A DNA stretch of 64,000 nt from Aphrocallistes beatrix (taxonomy: Eukaryota > Porifera > Hexactinellida > Sceptrulophora > Aphrocallistidae). The stretch covers positions 3,402,968 to 3,466,967 of the forward strand of contig OY725497.1 in assembly GCA_963281255.1 (NCBI GenBank), written 5' to 3'. The notes under the pieces are model-generated. The model made no database searches, was not told the origin of the DNA, and was given only the letters and a program-made list of their open reading frames with translations. The position numbers and the translations under genes were made by a program. Below are positions 41,356-59,431 of the stretch, one piece after another (the stretch's first letter is position 1; every line of letters begins with the position of its first letter).

Positions 41356-44300
41356 CTATTTGACGTGGCTCTTAGAGCCTGAAGCACTCATTACTTTGTC
41401 AAGAATATTTCTCTCGCTCAGATCAGCTGACTGGGTCGCGTGGATGTTCACATGGCAAGGCTGAAGAAATAAGAATCAATTCAAAAACTTAAAAACAGAG
41501 CTTCACAAATATGTATGTCTCAGGAATAATTATCGATAGCATATAAATAATGAGGTTTCAACAATAAAAATGATTTACCCACGTATAAATTCCATGGGAG
41601 TATGACACTTGTGTACAGAGACAGTTGTGTACAATATTTGTGGGACAGTTGTGTACAAGCATTAGAAAGATACGTAGTTGTAGACAGCCCTAATAATATC
41701 AGTGGTTCTTTAACTAGGGTACTAGAGGTACACCAGTGTAACGTAGGGTATTTTGGGTGCAGAATTAACTGCTACCTGTGAATATGAGTTGAAATCGTGA
41801 ACTGTATTTATCTACTTTTTTGGTTTCTGAACACTTAATAATCTGTGTTGTTTAAAAACAAAAACAGGTAGGAATATTTTTAAAACTCATATTCACAGGT
41901 AGCGATTAATTCTGTACCCCAAATACCCTACGTTACACTGGTGTACCCCTAGTACCCTAGTTAGAGAACCACTGATATTATTAGGGCTGTCTACAACTAC
42001 GTATCTTTCTAATGCTTGTACACAACTGTCTCTGTACACAAGTGTCTCACTCCGAAATTCCATTGATTGATACGTTGAATTTCTCTGGTATTATTAGATC
42101 TGATGAGCTCACCAATAAGTAATAACAAGTATGTAATAAAGTTTATGTTACAAAACAGTGAACCTTTAAGTCTAAGAAGTTATAAACCAATGACCTTAAC
42201 ATAATTATTGGCAGAGATTCATCAATTCTTAAAAGCTGCACTCATTCTTTCCGATTAAAACTATGAGATATCACGTACTGTTCACCAACACCTATACTAA
42301 ATTATCAGCTGATTTCTTTATAATTAACTGTGAACTTACTCCAACTTTCTCAGCGAGAGCTCCCTTGTGAGTTGCGAGCTTGGCTTTGACCATAGGCTTA
42401 ACCTTCTCTCCCACCCACTGTATAAACACAAACTTGGCAGAAGGGATGTGATCATCGATGACGTCAATCTGAACGTAGAATTTTAGTGGGTAACTTAACT
42501 GATGTTATTTTGATTATTCCTCGAAATAATCTATTTAATAATATTACTTACAACACGAAAGAGGGCGTAGGCAGGATGGTCCTCAGAAAATTCCTTCTGC
42601 ATTTCTGAGATAGTGGTTCCTATCTTCCTCAGGTTGAGAGTATTGGTGAGTTTACCTGCCTCATTCATACCATACTCGATGACACACCTAATCAATGCAA
42701 CGCCAGTAAATTGAAATACATATACAGCCCCATTCAGGGGCGTCGCTAGCGTGGCGCCATTAGTGGGGCACAGCCTATTTAAAGTGGGGTACACATTTCT
42801 AGAACTTTTTTATAGTTGTGGCCTTTTTCACGATGGATTTTGGATAGTATTTGTCCTCTACCCAAAAGGGCGATGGCTGTCACATTTTTGGACGATTCGT
42901 CAGTCTATTAAATGAGTATTGTGTGGTCTATGAATGTGTCCCATCATGGGTGGGTGCACTCAAATTCCCACTAGAACACAATTCCAGTACTAATTGTAAT
43001 TTTTTTGCTGAAATAGAATCCAGACCAGTTATTCGGGGTTTCATCCGATCTGACATCTTTGATTGCCTCTTCGACTGGATCCGAAAACTGCAGTTCTAAG
43101 AAACGAATATAAAATCAGTCAAGTATCACGCTGCTTTAAAACAGTCCCAAAAGACTAACGCACCCATGACTTTACTAGCTGTGCCTAGGCCTGCCTTGGC
43201 AGTGTAGGCAGGTTTTGAAGCAGCACCGTAAGACTGACTACGATACTTAGCTGCGTCTCCATTCTAGTCAGAGAGGAGAGGCGATTAAAGAATTGTAAGG
43301 TTAGAATACTTGGAATTTGTAAATAAATTAGAGAGTTTATGCATTCATTCTCTCAATGAATGAAGTGCGTAACACAGCCGTACACAAACTTAATTGTCTT
43401 ATCATTGACAAAAACACTTTCACAGAAAAATTGAACTCGGTTAATTAGTTATTCGTAACATGAACCCAATAGTCGAAAAATAGGACTAGGAAGTATGCAA
43501 TACAAGAGAGCAGATTTGAACTGAGAGAATACCACTTGTATTTGTACATGTGTTGTGGTTTCGGTGGTAGACGGTAATATGTGGAAAGTTTCGTTGAATC
43601 ATAAATTAAAGAAATATTGCACATAATATAGCGATTTAATTATAAGATTCTAATGCTATATCATGACGTGAAGCACTCACAGAGTTGGATGGAGATTTTC
43701 CATAGTCGTGAGCAATTGAGGCACCTCCATCAGAAACGACCTTTGATTTAGAACCGCTAAAATAAATTGATAATAATTATTTGTAAGATACATTCAGATA
43801 TGAGAAGTAGCTAATACCTATGTTCCTTGATCTTTTCCAAGATTTTCTCGTCCGTAATATCTTCTCGATCGCTTGTATCGATTGTAATGTGAGATGGCTA
43901 ATAATTAGAGAGAAATAAACCCAATAAAATCAACTTACATTTGTTGAGAAACGAAGATATTGGACTGATATGAATACTGTCGTAACCTACGTTAAAGAAG
44001 GGACTGATGTCTGATTGAAGAACAGAGTACCGGCCTCTCCTTGCAAAAGGAATTCCCTCTCCCAACCATTTGATGTAAACGAACTTGGTTGTATGAGTCA
44101 TTTCATAGTCCTCAACAACTCGAACTAAAAAACGAATAAAATCAAATCATCCCAGGTGTTTTCAAGAAATTTAAATTGCTGAACCCCAGATATTTTTTAC
44201 GACCCCAGCTGGATTAACACAAGTTTATAAATATATACGTATATCCAAAATTGTATGGAATTAATTAAATTATCTAAAGTCAATCTTACGCAATGCATAC

Positions 44301-45076
44301 TGCACTCCGTCATCTTTAAGGTTGGAGGCTATTTCCTCAGCTCCTCCGTTGCCAAGCAACTCAAGTTTGATTACGTTTGGATTGTTGTACTCGTGTCCAA
44401 TAATCACCCTATACAATCACAAACTCGTGTCAATAGACCAGATAGACACGGACATCAGGAATTTAACATAATCTACAAATTCTCTGTCCCTGAGTCTAAG
44501 AAAAGAATCCATCGAGTGTATGGTACAGCAGAATGAAATCTCTAATTACATCGAATTAATTAGGTTCAACAAACCCAGTGAATAAGAAACCTCTTATGGA
44601 GTTCGGTCCGGAGTCTAGTATTTCGTACAATGGAACCGATTCCAGATATTTTTCATAATGTCCGATCATGCGTATACATTCTTCAGTGCGTTTAAGCATC
44701 CAGTGCATTATTAAAAATGGGATTGACAGATATTCTTTCAAACATTTGTATATTCTTTCGTATGAATTAAAGAAGCAATGCAGTATTGGAAGTATTTACA
44801 GTTTACACTTATATTTTATCGCTGCTCTGCGCGTTTGACTGTCGTTGAAAAAACTAAGTCTCAGGCCCTAGTTGGACTGTTAGAGACTTTCAACATTTCA
44901 TTAAGAAATTACCAAAATCCGCGTATTTGAAATGTTGCTTGATGCAATCCCAATGCCATAAAATGACTAAATAACTGACTAATTCCTAATCCTTACCAGT
45001 TAGTGGGAGAAGCGTCCGATCGGACCTGAGCGATTGCATCCTTTATATCTTGCTGCTCCGTAATGTAGAGTGTCAT
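41356..45076 (-). CDS. Tandem coactosin-like (ADF-H) actin-binding protein, 342 residues
   Basis: Ten exons join in frame: 45076-44997, 44408-44290, 44124-43991, 43897-43818, 43756-43681, 43263-43164, 43095-43026, 42687-42552, 42468-42340 and 41460-41356. Each half is a coactosin-type ADF-homology domain. Domain 1 (about 1-138) has AIAQVRSDASPTNW, ALLRVVEDYE, KFVYIKWLGE and ITDEKILEKIKEHSGSKS. Domain 2 (about 198-342) has AIKDVRSDETPNNW, ALFRV, KFVFIQWVGE and LSERNILDKVMSASGSKSH. Intron positions in the two halves correspond, for example both split the TGG of NNW/TNW, so the second arose by internal duplication. A Ser/Gly/Ala/Tyr linker (about 139-196) joins them. Known coactosins have one domain and bind F-actin; twinfilin has two ADF-H domains but of another subtype. 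Intron 1 and the last intron carry repeats. Confidence 0.9.
41601..42050. mobile_element. Foldback element with ~175-bp arms
   Basis: The outer ends GACACTTGTGTACAGAGACA and their complement at 42048-42029 continue as long inverted arms. Inside each arm sits CAGTGGTTCT(T/C)TAACTAGGG with TACACCAGTGTAACG, a hAT-like terminus. The left arm has an extra 24-bp repeat of the ACAGTTGTGTACA unit. A roughly 75-bp loop separates the arms. It lies in the last intron of the ADF-H gene and has no coding sequence. Confidence 0.8.
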
Positions 45077-45390
45077 TGTGCGATAGGAAATACAAAGCTA
45101 AGTTCAACAATAAGTGATTGAAATGGAATTATTATTCTGTTTAATATTGGAATTGAATATATAGCTAAAATCCGACAGTATGCAAATGAAAAAGCACCAA
45201 GGACATATTATGGGCACTGAGTGCGTAATTAACCATATAGCCATATTAAAAGGTGAAATATGAGATTGCGTTACTAATATATTCATAGCTGTGGACACAT
45301 AGTAAGAGATATAATGGTTATCCACAGAATGCATTCCCTTGTAAGTGATAATAGGTAATGTGTAAGTGATTGAGTTGGACTTGGAAGGGG
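45077..45390. other. Spacer above the ADF-H gene
   Basis: AT-rich, 314 bp, no recognisable element. It holds the ADF-H promoter and the coiled-coil gene's 3' UTR. Confidence 0.5.
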
Positions 45391-47118
45391 CTAGTGCGGG
45401 ACCTGGAGCATGCTGAGAGAGCCAGACGCCTTGGTCTGAGTTATCTTCTGTTTGATCCCGTCTGACATCTGACCCAATTCAGCGTGTCTTCTTTTCAACT
45501 GTACGAGACGAGATTCCAGTTCTTCTGCTAGATCCTGCTTCTCCTCCAAATCTCGGAGCAGTTTCTTGTGGTTGACCAGTCCCCCCTTGTCCTGTAGGCG
45601 CTGGCTGTCTCCTCGCAGCCTGTCTCTGCTCTGCTTGACGTAGGTCAGTCTGTCTCTCATCAGAGCTACCTGCACATCACTCTCAGCCAGCTGTTCGCTC
45701 TGCGATGTGTTCTCGCTCGCTACGAAGTGCTGCTTCTCCTTCACATGTGTCAACACCTGGACTGTACGCGTTATCTTACCGCGAAGTCTGTTGATGTCCT
45801 CATTCCGATCTTCGATCTTCTCATTATTCTTCTGATGCTCTATCTTCAGCTGCTCGAACTCGATCTTATGTAGACCCTCTGCCACCTCCTCTTTCTGACG
45901 CAGCTGCTCTTCTCGCTTCACCAGGTTTCGAGATAGCTTTATATTCTCCAGCCGGATGCTGCTCACCTCTGCCTCCTTCTTGGCCTCGTCTCGCAACAGA
46001 CGCTCCATGAGCTCTCTAGACATCTGCTTCCCTGTTCTGGAGTCCAGGGCGGACAGCATGGTCTCCTGCTTGAACTCACTCTCCTCTCTCACCACGAGCT
46101 CCAGCTCGGACGCAATCTCCCTCTCCGTCTCGCAGGCAGACCTCAGCAGCTGGTCCGAGTACTCTCTCATCTTCCTGGCTTCAGACTGGCGGTCCTGCAG
46201 CACGGAGAGGTACTTGTCGTATCTCTGCTCGTAGTCGGTCACCCCGCGCTCTCGCTCTGCCTCCCCCGCAGTGCCGAGCCGCTCGTCCGCTCTCTTGGAT
46301 CTGAAGTGTTCCACCAGTCGGTGCTGGTGCTGGGAGTTCTCAATGGACAGCTTCTCTTCCTCCTCTTTCAGGAGCTTCAACTCCTCGAGCAGTTCTGTCA
46401 GGCTGTCTGTCTCCGGCGCTCCCTCAATCTCTCCCGAGGCCTCCTGGTCGGCAACTTCAGGGGTGCTTGGGCGAATCTCTGGAATGTCTCCCTCCTCTGA
46501 CAGGTTCAGGACAGAAGTGACAGTGATAATTGGCTCCTCTGCTAAGTCCACATTCTCCAAGGACTTGGTTATAACTTCTGCTGCCGGCTCTGTCTCTTCA
46601 CGGATATCTGTCAGAGTTGGGTGTTCCTCTATCTCTTGTTCAGATTCACGCACCTCCATACCCTCACCCCCCTTTTCCTCCCTTTCCTCTGAATTGTCTA
46701 CTTCTTGACCGTTCTCTACAGTCAGTGTTTCTTCAGCAGCTGTAGTAACTTCTGTGGTTTCTGTAACTTCTGTAGTTTTTGTGGTTTCTGTAACTTCTGT
46801 TGTTTCTGTGGGTTCTGTAACTTCTGTGGTTTCTGTAACTTCTGTAGCTTTTGTGGTTTCTGTAACTTCTGTAGCTTCTGTGATTTCTGTGGGTTCTGTA
46901 ACTTCTGTAGGAGCTGGTTCTGTAACTTCTGTAGGAGCTGGTTCTTCACTTATCACAATCTCAATCGGAGGGGCTGGATCAGCGGGTGCAGCTGTCTCTG
47001 CCATTGCTGCTTCACCGCTAGGGGCAGGCTCCTCGATCGTCACAGGTGCATCAACCTGAGGCGGTGCATCAGCAGTGTCAGGAGGTCCAGGCTCTGCTTC
47101 AGGGACTGCGTCCGACAT
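45391..47118 (-). CDS. CCDC96/CFAP184-like coiled-coil protein
   Basis: A cilium- and flagellum-associated coiled coil; CCDC96 works with CCDC113 at axonemal radial-spoke and basal-body structures. It has 575 residues in one coding exon. Residues 1-230 are acidic and Pro/Thr-rich, including a run of TEVTE/TEVTETT units (about 57-130). Residues about 238-560 are nearly continuous coiled coil. The family block is FEQLKIEHQKNNEKIEDRNE, then RLRGKITRTVQVLTHVKEKQ and LLRDLEEKQDLAEELESRL, which match the C-terminal domain of CCDC96. A splice acceptor (TTTTATTTCGCAG) stands 11 bases before the ATG at 47118, so a 5' UTR intron is likely. CCDC113 is the main alternative. Confidence 0.85.
   Translation of the reverse strand: MSDAVPEAEPGPPDTADAPPQVDAPVTIEEPAPSGEAAMAETAAPADPAPPIEIVISEEPAPTEVTEPAPTEVTEPTEITEATEVTETTKATEVTETTEVTEPTETTEVTETTKTTEVTETTEVTTAAEETLTVENGQEVDNSEEREEKGGEGMEVRESEQEIEEHPTLTDIREETEPAAEVITKSLENVDLAEEPIITVTSVLNLSEEGDIPEIRPSTPEVADQEASGEIEGAPETDSLTELLEELKLLKEEEEKLSIENSQHQHRLVEHFRSKRADERLGTAGEAERERGVTDYEQRYDKYLSVLQDRQSEARKMREYSDQLLRSACETEREIASELELVVREESEFKQETMLSALDSRTGKQMSRELMERLLRDEAKKEAEVSSIRLENIKLSRNLVKREEQLRQKEEVAEGLHKIEFEQLKIEHQKNNEKIEDRNEDINRLRGKITRTVQVLTHVKEKQHFVASENTSQSEQLAESDVQVALMRDRLTYVKQSRDRLRGDSQRLQDKGGLVNHKKLLRDLEEKQDLAEELESRLVQLKRRHAELGQMSDGIKQKITQTKASGSLSMLQVPH
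46735..46950. repeat. Coding minisatellite of (GAA/ACT/GTT)-rich 6-bp-based units
   Basis: On the plus strand it reads TCTGTAACTTCTGTGGTT in many variant copies, encoding the TEVTETTEVTE stretch of the CCDC96-like protein. Length variation between individuals would keep the frame, as the units are multiples of three. Confidence 0.85.
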
Positions 47119-47243
47119 CCAGCTAATCTGCGAAATAAAATATTTCCTCGAATAATCGTTTCTAAAAAGTTAAACCTTCACAAAAAATTAGATCTATCTC
47201 AGGGTTGGAGTTCAAATTAATTAACTTTTTATAGAAGAATATA

Positions 47244-47601
47244 CAGTGGAACCTCCGTAATCCGACACCTCTGTAATCCGACATTTCTCTAAACCGACAT
47301 TATTTCTGTTCACGGATCGTTTTTCTATAGAAAACAACCTCTATAATCCGACACCTCGCTATTCCGGAATCCGAAAAATTTAATGATTTTCCAGGAATGC
47401 AAATTCGACCTGTATAATCCGACAAATTATTCGTCTATCAAAAAATGTCGGATTATGGAGGGGTTATTTTACCTCTATAATCCGACATTTTGCTGATTTT
47501 CCACAAATGTCGGATTATGGAGGTTATTCGATAATCCGACAATTTGCTAATCCGACATTTTTTTCGTCTCCCATTGAATGTCGGATTATGGAGGTTTCAC
47601 T
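47244..47601. mobile_element. Pogo-like MITE, CCTCCGTAATCCGACA family, copy 1
   Basis: It begins CAGTGGAACCTCCGTAATCC and ends in the complement (GGATTATGGAGG then TTTCACTTT), where copy 2 has TTCCACTG. The left flank is TA; the right terminus is mutated. The body is made of repeats of TATAATCCGACA in both orientations. It lies in the spacer between the coiled-coil and hydrolase genes. Confidence 0.82.
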
Positions 47602-47761
47602 TTCTTATATGGGCATACTCTTTTTCACTTTCAGCATTTAGCATTTTAGTTCCTTTCTGTTTTGCCCACTGTTCCGTTCATCGCCTATCCCAACCCTGGT
47701 CTTTGATTATTTTCTATAATTTCGTATACGTATAATTAGTGAAACACTCATCTACATTTTC

Positions 47762-48640
47762 CTATCGATTAAGTTCTGCTTGAGAGGAAGAGAAACCCCT
47801 CAAAACTCGGTCAATAGCAATTTGGGTGTTAGCCCAATTCTTTGAAAAGTAATTAAAGTGTGTGCTGCGTATCTTCATCATACGCTCCAACCCCCCTGTG
47901 GTTGTCCGTTGGCCAATGCTCTTCCTAAAATGTCCCTCAGGGAAAGCAGAATCTTTGTCACCGATAATCCAGTGCGTCATCATCTCATTGTCAGTCAAGA
48001 ACTGTAAGCCATCCCTTGATATTTGTAGAGCTGAGCCGTTGCTAAGCCAATTTCTAGTATTGACTATAGTCCTCTTCCAGTACTCTCCACTCTCTATTCC
48101 CTCGTCTCCTCGGTGAAGATCCTGGAGAAGTTTGTGCCTGAGACTAAGGTAGGTGTAAGGAACACTCCAGAAACTTCTTATGAGATACTCCCTCGTCACC
48201 ACTTTCGGATGACAACCAATGAACACGCCCATTGGGTTTAGTTTCGACACGTAACAGAGAGATTTCCACAATGAGCTCATCACCATACCGCCAACTGAAT
48301 AAGCTACCACGATGGTCTGCGAGTCAATGATTGGACTCACCAGATTGTACACACAAGTTCTCGCCACTTCAGAAGTTACAAGTTGGTTGCTGGCACATTG
48401 GCCGTGAGAAGGCAGTTCTATGGAGTACACACCTTCAGAACAGTAGTTCTGCGTCAGATGCTGGACTAAAGGGTGCGAAGCTTTATACGCCACCCCTCCT
48501 CCCCCGTGTACCACTACACCCTTCCATCCTAGCGGCCAGTTGACAGAACTCCTGTCGCTGCTCTTAGAAAGGTTTGAAGGAACACGGATCAACCGTCCCA
48601 GGTGTGTTGCTGATGTCTTCATTGCTAAGTGTGCCTTCAT
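47762..48640 (-). CDS. Alpha/beta-hydrolase fold protein, family uncertain
   Basis: 292 residues in one exon. An oxyanion-type HGGGG loop is at 45-49, and the nucleophile elbow is AYSVGG with Ser115 (small residue first, then x-Ser-x-Gly). The acid is probably Asp228 or Asp230 (IIGDKDSAFP) and the base His261 (STHFNY). The N terminus is basic (KTSATHLGRLIRVPSN), possibly a mitochondrial presequence, though not a clear one. The order matches a serine hydrolase; I cannot name the substrate or orthologue. Confidence 0.78.
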   Translation of the reverse strand: MKAHLAMKTSATHLGRLIRVPSNLSKSSDRSSVNWPLGWKGVVVHGGGGVAYKASHPLVQHLTQNYCSEGVYSIELPSHGQCASNQLVTSEVARTCVYNLVSPIIDSQTIVVAYSVGGMVMSSLWKSLCYVSKLNPMGVFIGCHPKVVTREYLIRSFWSVPYTYLSLRHKLLQDLHRGDEGIESGEYWKRTIVNTRNWLSNGSALQISRDGLQFLTDNEMMTHWIIGDKDSAFPEGHFRKSIGQRTTTGGLERMMKIRSTHFNYFSKNWANTQIAIDRVLRGFSSSQAELNR

Positions 48641-48897
48641 GCTAGTTAGAATGAACGAAATAGAATAAATGTTTGTATCATACTATCCTGCACCAAGTTA
48701 TTAACCTCGAATAAAAGAAACTCGGAGAGATTTGAAAGATAATCATGAGCAGAAGTTACACTATATACAAGTAAGTCCCACTCAAATCTACAGTGATAAT
48801 ACAGAATCATGCTATCCCTACTCTCCTCTGGAGTCTAGTGCAGAGGTGACTTCCTAACTATCTACTATCCCACTGACACTCTGTGTCCTCTCAGGCG

Positions 48898-56153
<7,256 letters not shown>

Positions 56154-57474
56154 AACAAAGTAGAAGAAACTAATAATTAGAAAGGCCTATTTCTAATGCC
56201 CATAGAATGCTAGGGAAGATAGAGGTAGAACACGTTTTTAAAAAATCCAAATAAAATGAATATATATATGCATTAAATGAATATCGAACATAAAGCTCAT
56301 ATCTCGAAAAGAAAGTTTGAATCTGAATAGACAGGCTTACTAAGAAACAAGAGAAGAGGAATGAAATTCTTTCTTAAAGTATTCAGTTATAATATTAGCA
56401 ATAAACGATATCTGCATACATTAAGTATGCTAATTTTAAAAATTAGGAATTAGTATTTCGAATGAACATGGAAATATGTATGTAAGTTCCTTGCTTTTTA
56501 AAAAATTAATTAATATAAGTTTTAAGATAAAACAAATGAAATAATGTAAACAAATTCTCATTAAAAAATCTGAAAAGTTGGAATAGACAACATCACCATA
56601 CCAGAATTAACTGTTCCTCCAATCAAACAATTTCATTTATTAACAATCATCCATCCAGATACATCTCATCTCTTTAAGTATAGCTCTGACTAAATGGACA
56701 CGGATATCACAGGGATACATAACGCTCCATATGTGTGCACTAATTAAATACCGCGTACAAGTCAGATACGATCGAAATTTTTAGATTAAATTCAAAAGAT
56801 GAACAGCTGACCGAAAGTTACAAGTCACCAGACCTAAACTAAAGTCGACAGGTAACAGTGCGTCATTGGAATATTATTATTAATTTTTAATGGGGAAATC
56901 AATTAGCCTTTTCATAAATATATGCGTAATCATAAATTGTGTCATGGCGGTGAAAATTATACCATTCAAATCGGAAAATTAGCATAAGAGATATAATTGA
57001 TAGAAAATCCAATTAATATTTGTATTCAGTCGGAGGCACAGCTAGCCAAGTGAATATATGAAGTGTAGTGGTTAGAGGCCTATAGGCAGTCGCTTTGAAA
57101 ATAACAATGGCAAAAATGATGTGTTGGAAAAAACAATAATCCAGACTTAAAAATTTTGGTCAGTACAGCCATCGCATGGCACCAAAACAGACGCAAGAAG
57201 AAAATACAAAAGTAACCTCATAAAAACGAAAGATTTTAGGAGGTTAAAAAATTATTTCCTGCCTCTACACAAAATTAAATATAACATTCAAGCAAATATT
57301 GTAACTAAATTATTATAAATAACCCTAGGGAGAAGTAAAGTTGCACTTCTATACATGCCAACCGTCCAGCTCTGTGCAGAACTTTCCCAGATTTCTACAT
57401 ATTCTTTAACTAATTTTCACAAATATGCCACTTCTTCGTGATAATACTTTATTATTTCATTTTTGTTGATTATA

Positions 57475-57638
57475 CAATGGAATTTGCTTATTAGCAACTC
57501 CCCTATTAGCAATATTGCTCTATTAACAACCAGTTTTCAAGTCCCAAGTGTAAGTTTTTTATTAATTTATTAATTTGCTCCCTTATTAGCAACCATTTAG
57601 TGAGCAAAACCCGAGTTGCTAATAAGTAAATTCCCCTG
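57475..57638. mobile_element. MITE, TTATTAGCAACTC family
   Basis: The ends CAATGGAATTTGCTTATTAG and the complement of CAGGGGAATTTACTTATTAG are flanked by TA on both sides. The interior alternates TTAGCAAC blocks. It is 164 bp and non-coding, probably mobilised by a Tc1/mariner/pogo-type enzyme. Confidence 0.8.
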
Positions 57639-58776
57639 TATGTACATTACTTTTTTATTGTGTCCTACTATGTCCTGCTAAATCCAATGCTGCGTCTGCT
57701 ATTACAGTACACCCTCGCTAATCCGAACAGCTCTGTGCCAATGATCGAAAAAATCGTTCGGATTTATAAACTTTCTCGTTTCTTCGACAGTGGAATATGC
57801 TGCCGATTTTTTTGCCCCTGAAATCCGACTCAAATTTATCGCGAACCTGTAATACTCAGTATTACTCCACCCGATTAACAATTCGATAATACTGCTCCAG
57901 GCCAGGTGAGAAAATATGCGAATGCAAATATTCGAAAGAAAATATCCCTGTTTTAGTTCGAAGTGTGATAACCGTTGTAAAATATCCCCCTTGGAAAAAT
58001 CACCGATCAAATTAATAACATTTTGATTCTAAAGCCCTACAATATGAATATGCGGTTCCCCTGTCAAAATCCTGGATCCGCAGTTGTCTAGGGTGTAAAA
58101 TTTCAAAATACTTTGATGAGGTTTTTATTCCACAATCGCGTACCCGCGTGTAGCAATCTACATGCTACACGTCCTTGACTTCATAGTAGATTTGTTGAAC
58201 TTTTAGTTTGCTGATTATACTTTGGATAGTGTCCTACTTCCAAAATACCCGGCTACCGTATTTTCCCTCCATAACAGATTTTTCAGGAAAATTATAAGTT
58301 TTAGATGAATGAAATTTGGACATAAGATGTATAATTTTATAGGCAGAACAAGTTACTATATGACTTCGATCTGACAGCTCGCGACACAATTGTGCTGCTA
58401 TATTATGTCTTTTATATTATAACTCAAAAATTTCAACTTATTTTGCAAACTCGACGCCATCGGATAGAGTAAGTGTACAATCATACTCATTATTCGAATC
58501 GGGACATCAGATGCAACAAACGATGCAGAATTAAAAATTCTTGAATTAATTTTGATCCTTTATTTTGTATTAATAATTAAAACGAGGGTGATCCTCTCGT
58601 AAAGCATATTTCAAATTCAATAAATTTCACCTAGTATAACCTTACTACAATCTAGTGAATAGTGTGTGTAATAATTCACTGAGTGATTAGAATGCATTTT
58701 TTAAGAATTAAACGAATTTAATAGTCACGTACTTGCAGAAAGTTTGTCATATCACACAAAAAATACAAACAAAATA

Positions 58777-59104
58777 ATCACATGGATCAACAAAAGGAAG
58801 TGTTTTTTTTTGCAAAATTTCCAGCCTCCATTCCTTTGTGGCAGCATAACTCAGCGAGTTTTGGAGATACAAGTATCTTGATTCCTTGACCAACCATTTA
58901 AAAATGTTTTAACTTTAAAATACTATAACTCCCGAAAACGTATCACGATTCTGAGCCTGCCATTGAAAGCTGAGATTAATCATGCGTCGATGGCCGTCAA
59001 GAGAATCAAAGATATCTTCAAAACTCGCTGAGTTTTGCTGCTACAAAGGAATGGAGGTTGGAAATTTTGCAAAATATCCACTTCCTATTTGTCGACCCAT
59101 GTGA
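58777..59104. repeat. Palindrome with ~110-bp arms
   Basis: The left arm (TGCAAAATTTCCAGCCTCCA, TTCCTTTGTGGCAGC, ACTCAGCGAGTTTTG) and right arm are inverted copies at roughly 85-90% identity around a loop of about 100 bp. No target duplication is evident. Confidence 0.75.
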
Positions 59105-59227
59105 CCATTTTGACACTCCAAAATCCCCAAAAGGGCGGGGTTTTTTGGTGTAACTTTAACAAGTTTTCCCCGAAAACGAGTCTTTTTTTGTAAATTTGAA
59201 ATTATGTCCACTTCATGTACAAAAAAA

Positions 59228-59431
59228 TATAAGATATCCCAATTTTCCTCCACCTTTCTCACTCTATAACCATTCAGACATCCCACAAATGTGCCGCAAT
59301 ACTAGTGAGTATAGTCTGGAACATTGATCGCTCATTTTTGACTATACTCACTTGGTATTGCGGAGCATTCGTGGGATGTCTGGATTGTTACTGGATGAGA
59401 AAGACATAGACAAACTAGGATATCTTTTTGA
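59228..59431. repeat. Palindrome with ~100-bp arms and a short loop
   Basis: The inner arms pair well: CAGACATCCCAC, GCCGCAATAC and GTGAGTATAGTC with their complements. The outer 45 bp pair loosely. Only about 10 bases lie between the arms. It directly follows the palindrome ending at 59104 and may belong to the same composite element. Confidence 0.7.

Noticed and set aside
44556..44741. Minus-strand frame of 61 codons in intron 1 of the ADF-H gene
   Set aside because: Starts with ATG and has a few aromatic residues, but shows no domain, no splice sites and no match to ADF-H; treated as chance.
46705..47220. Cysteine/phenylalanine-rich plus-strand frame of 171 codons
   Set aside because: It is the antisense of the TEVTE repeat; its CNFC repetition is an artefact of that repeat.
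57702..58010. Frame of 102 codons beside a pogo-like terminus
   Set aside because: Contains no transposase motif (no DDD block or HTH); it is likely antisense noise across the decayed terminus.
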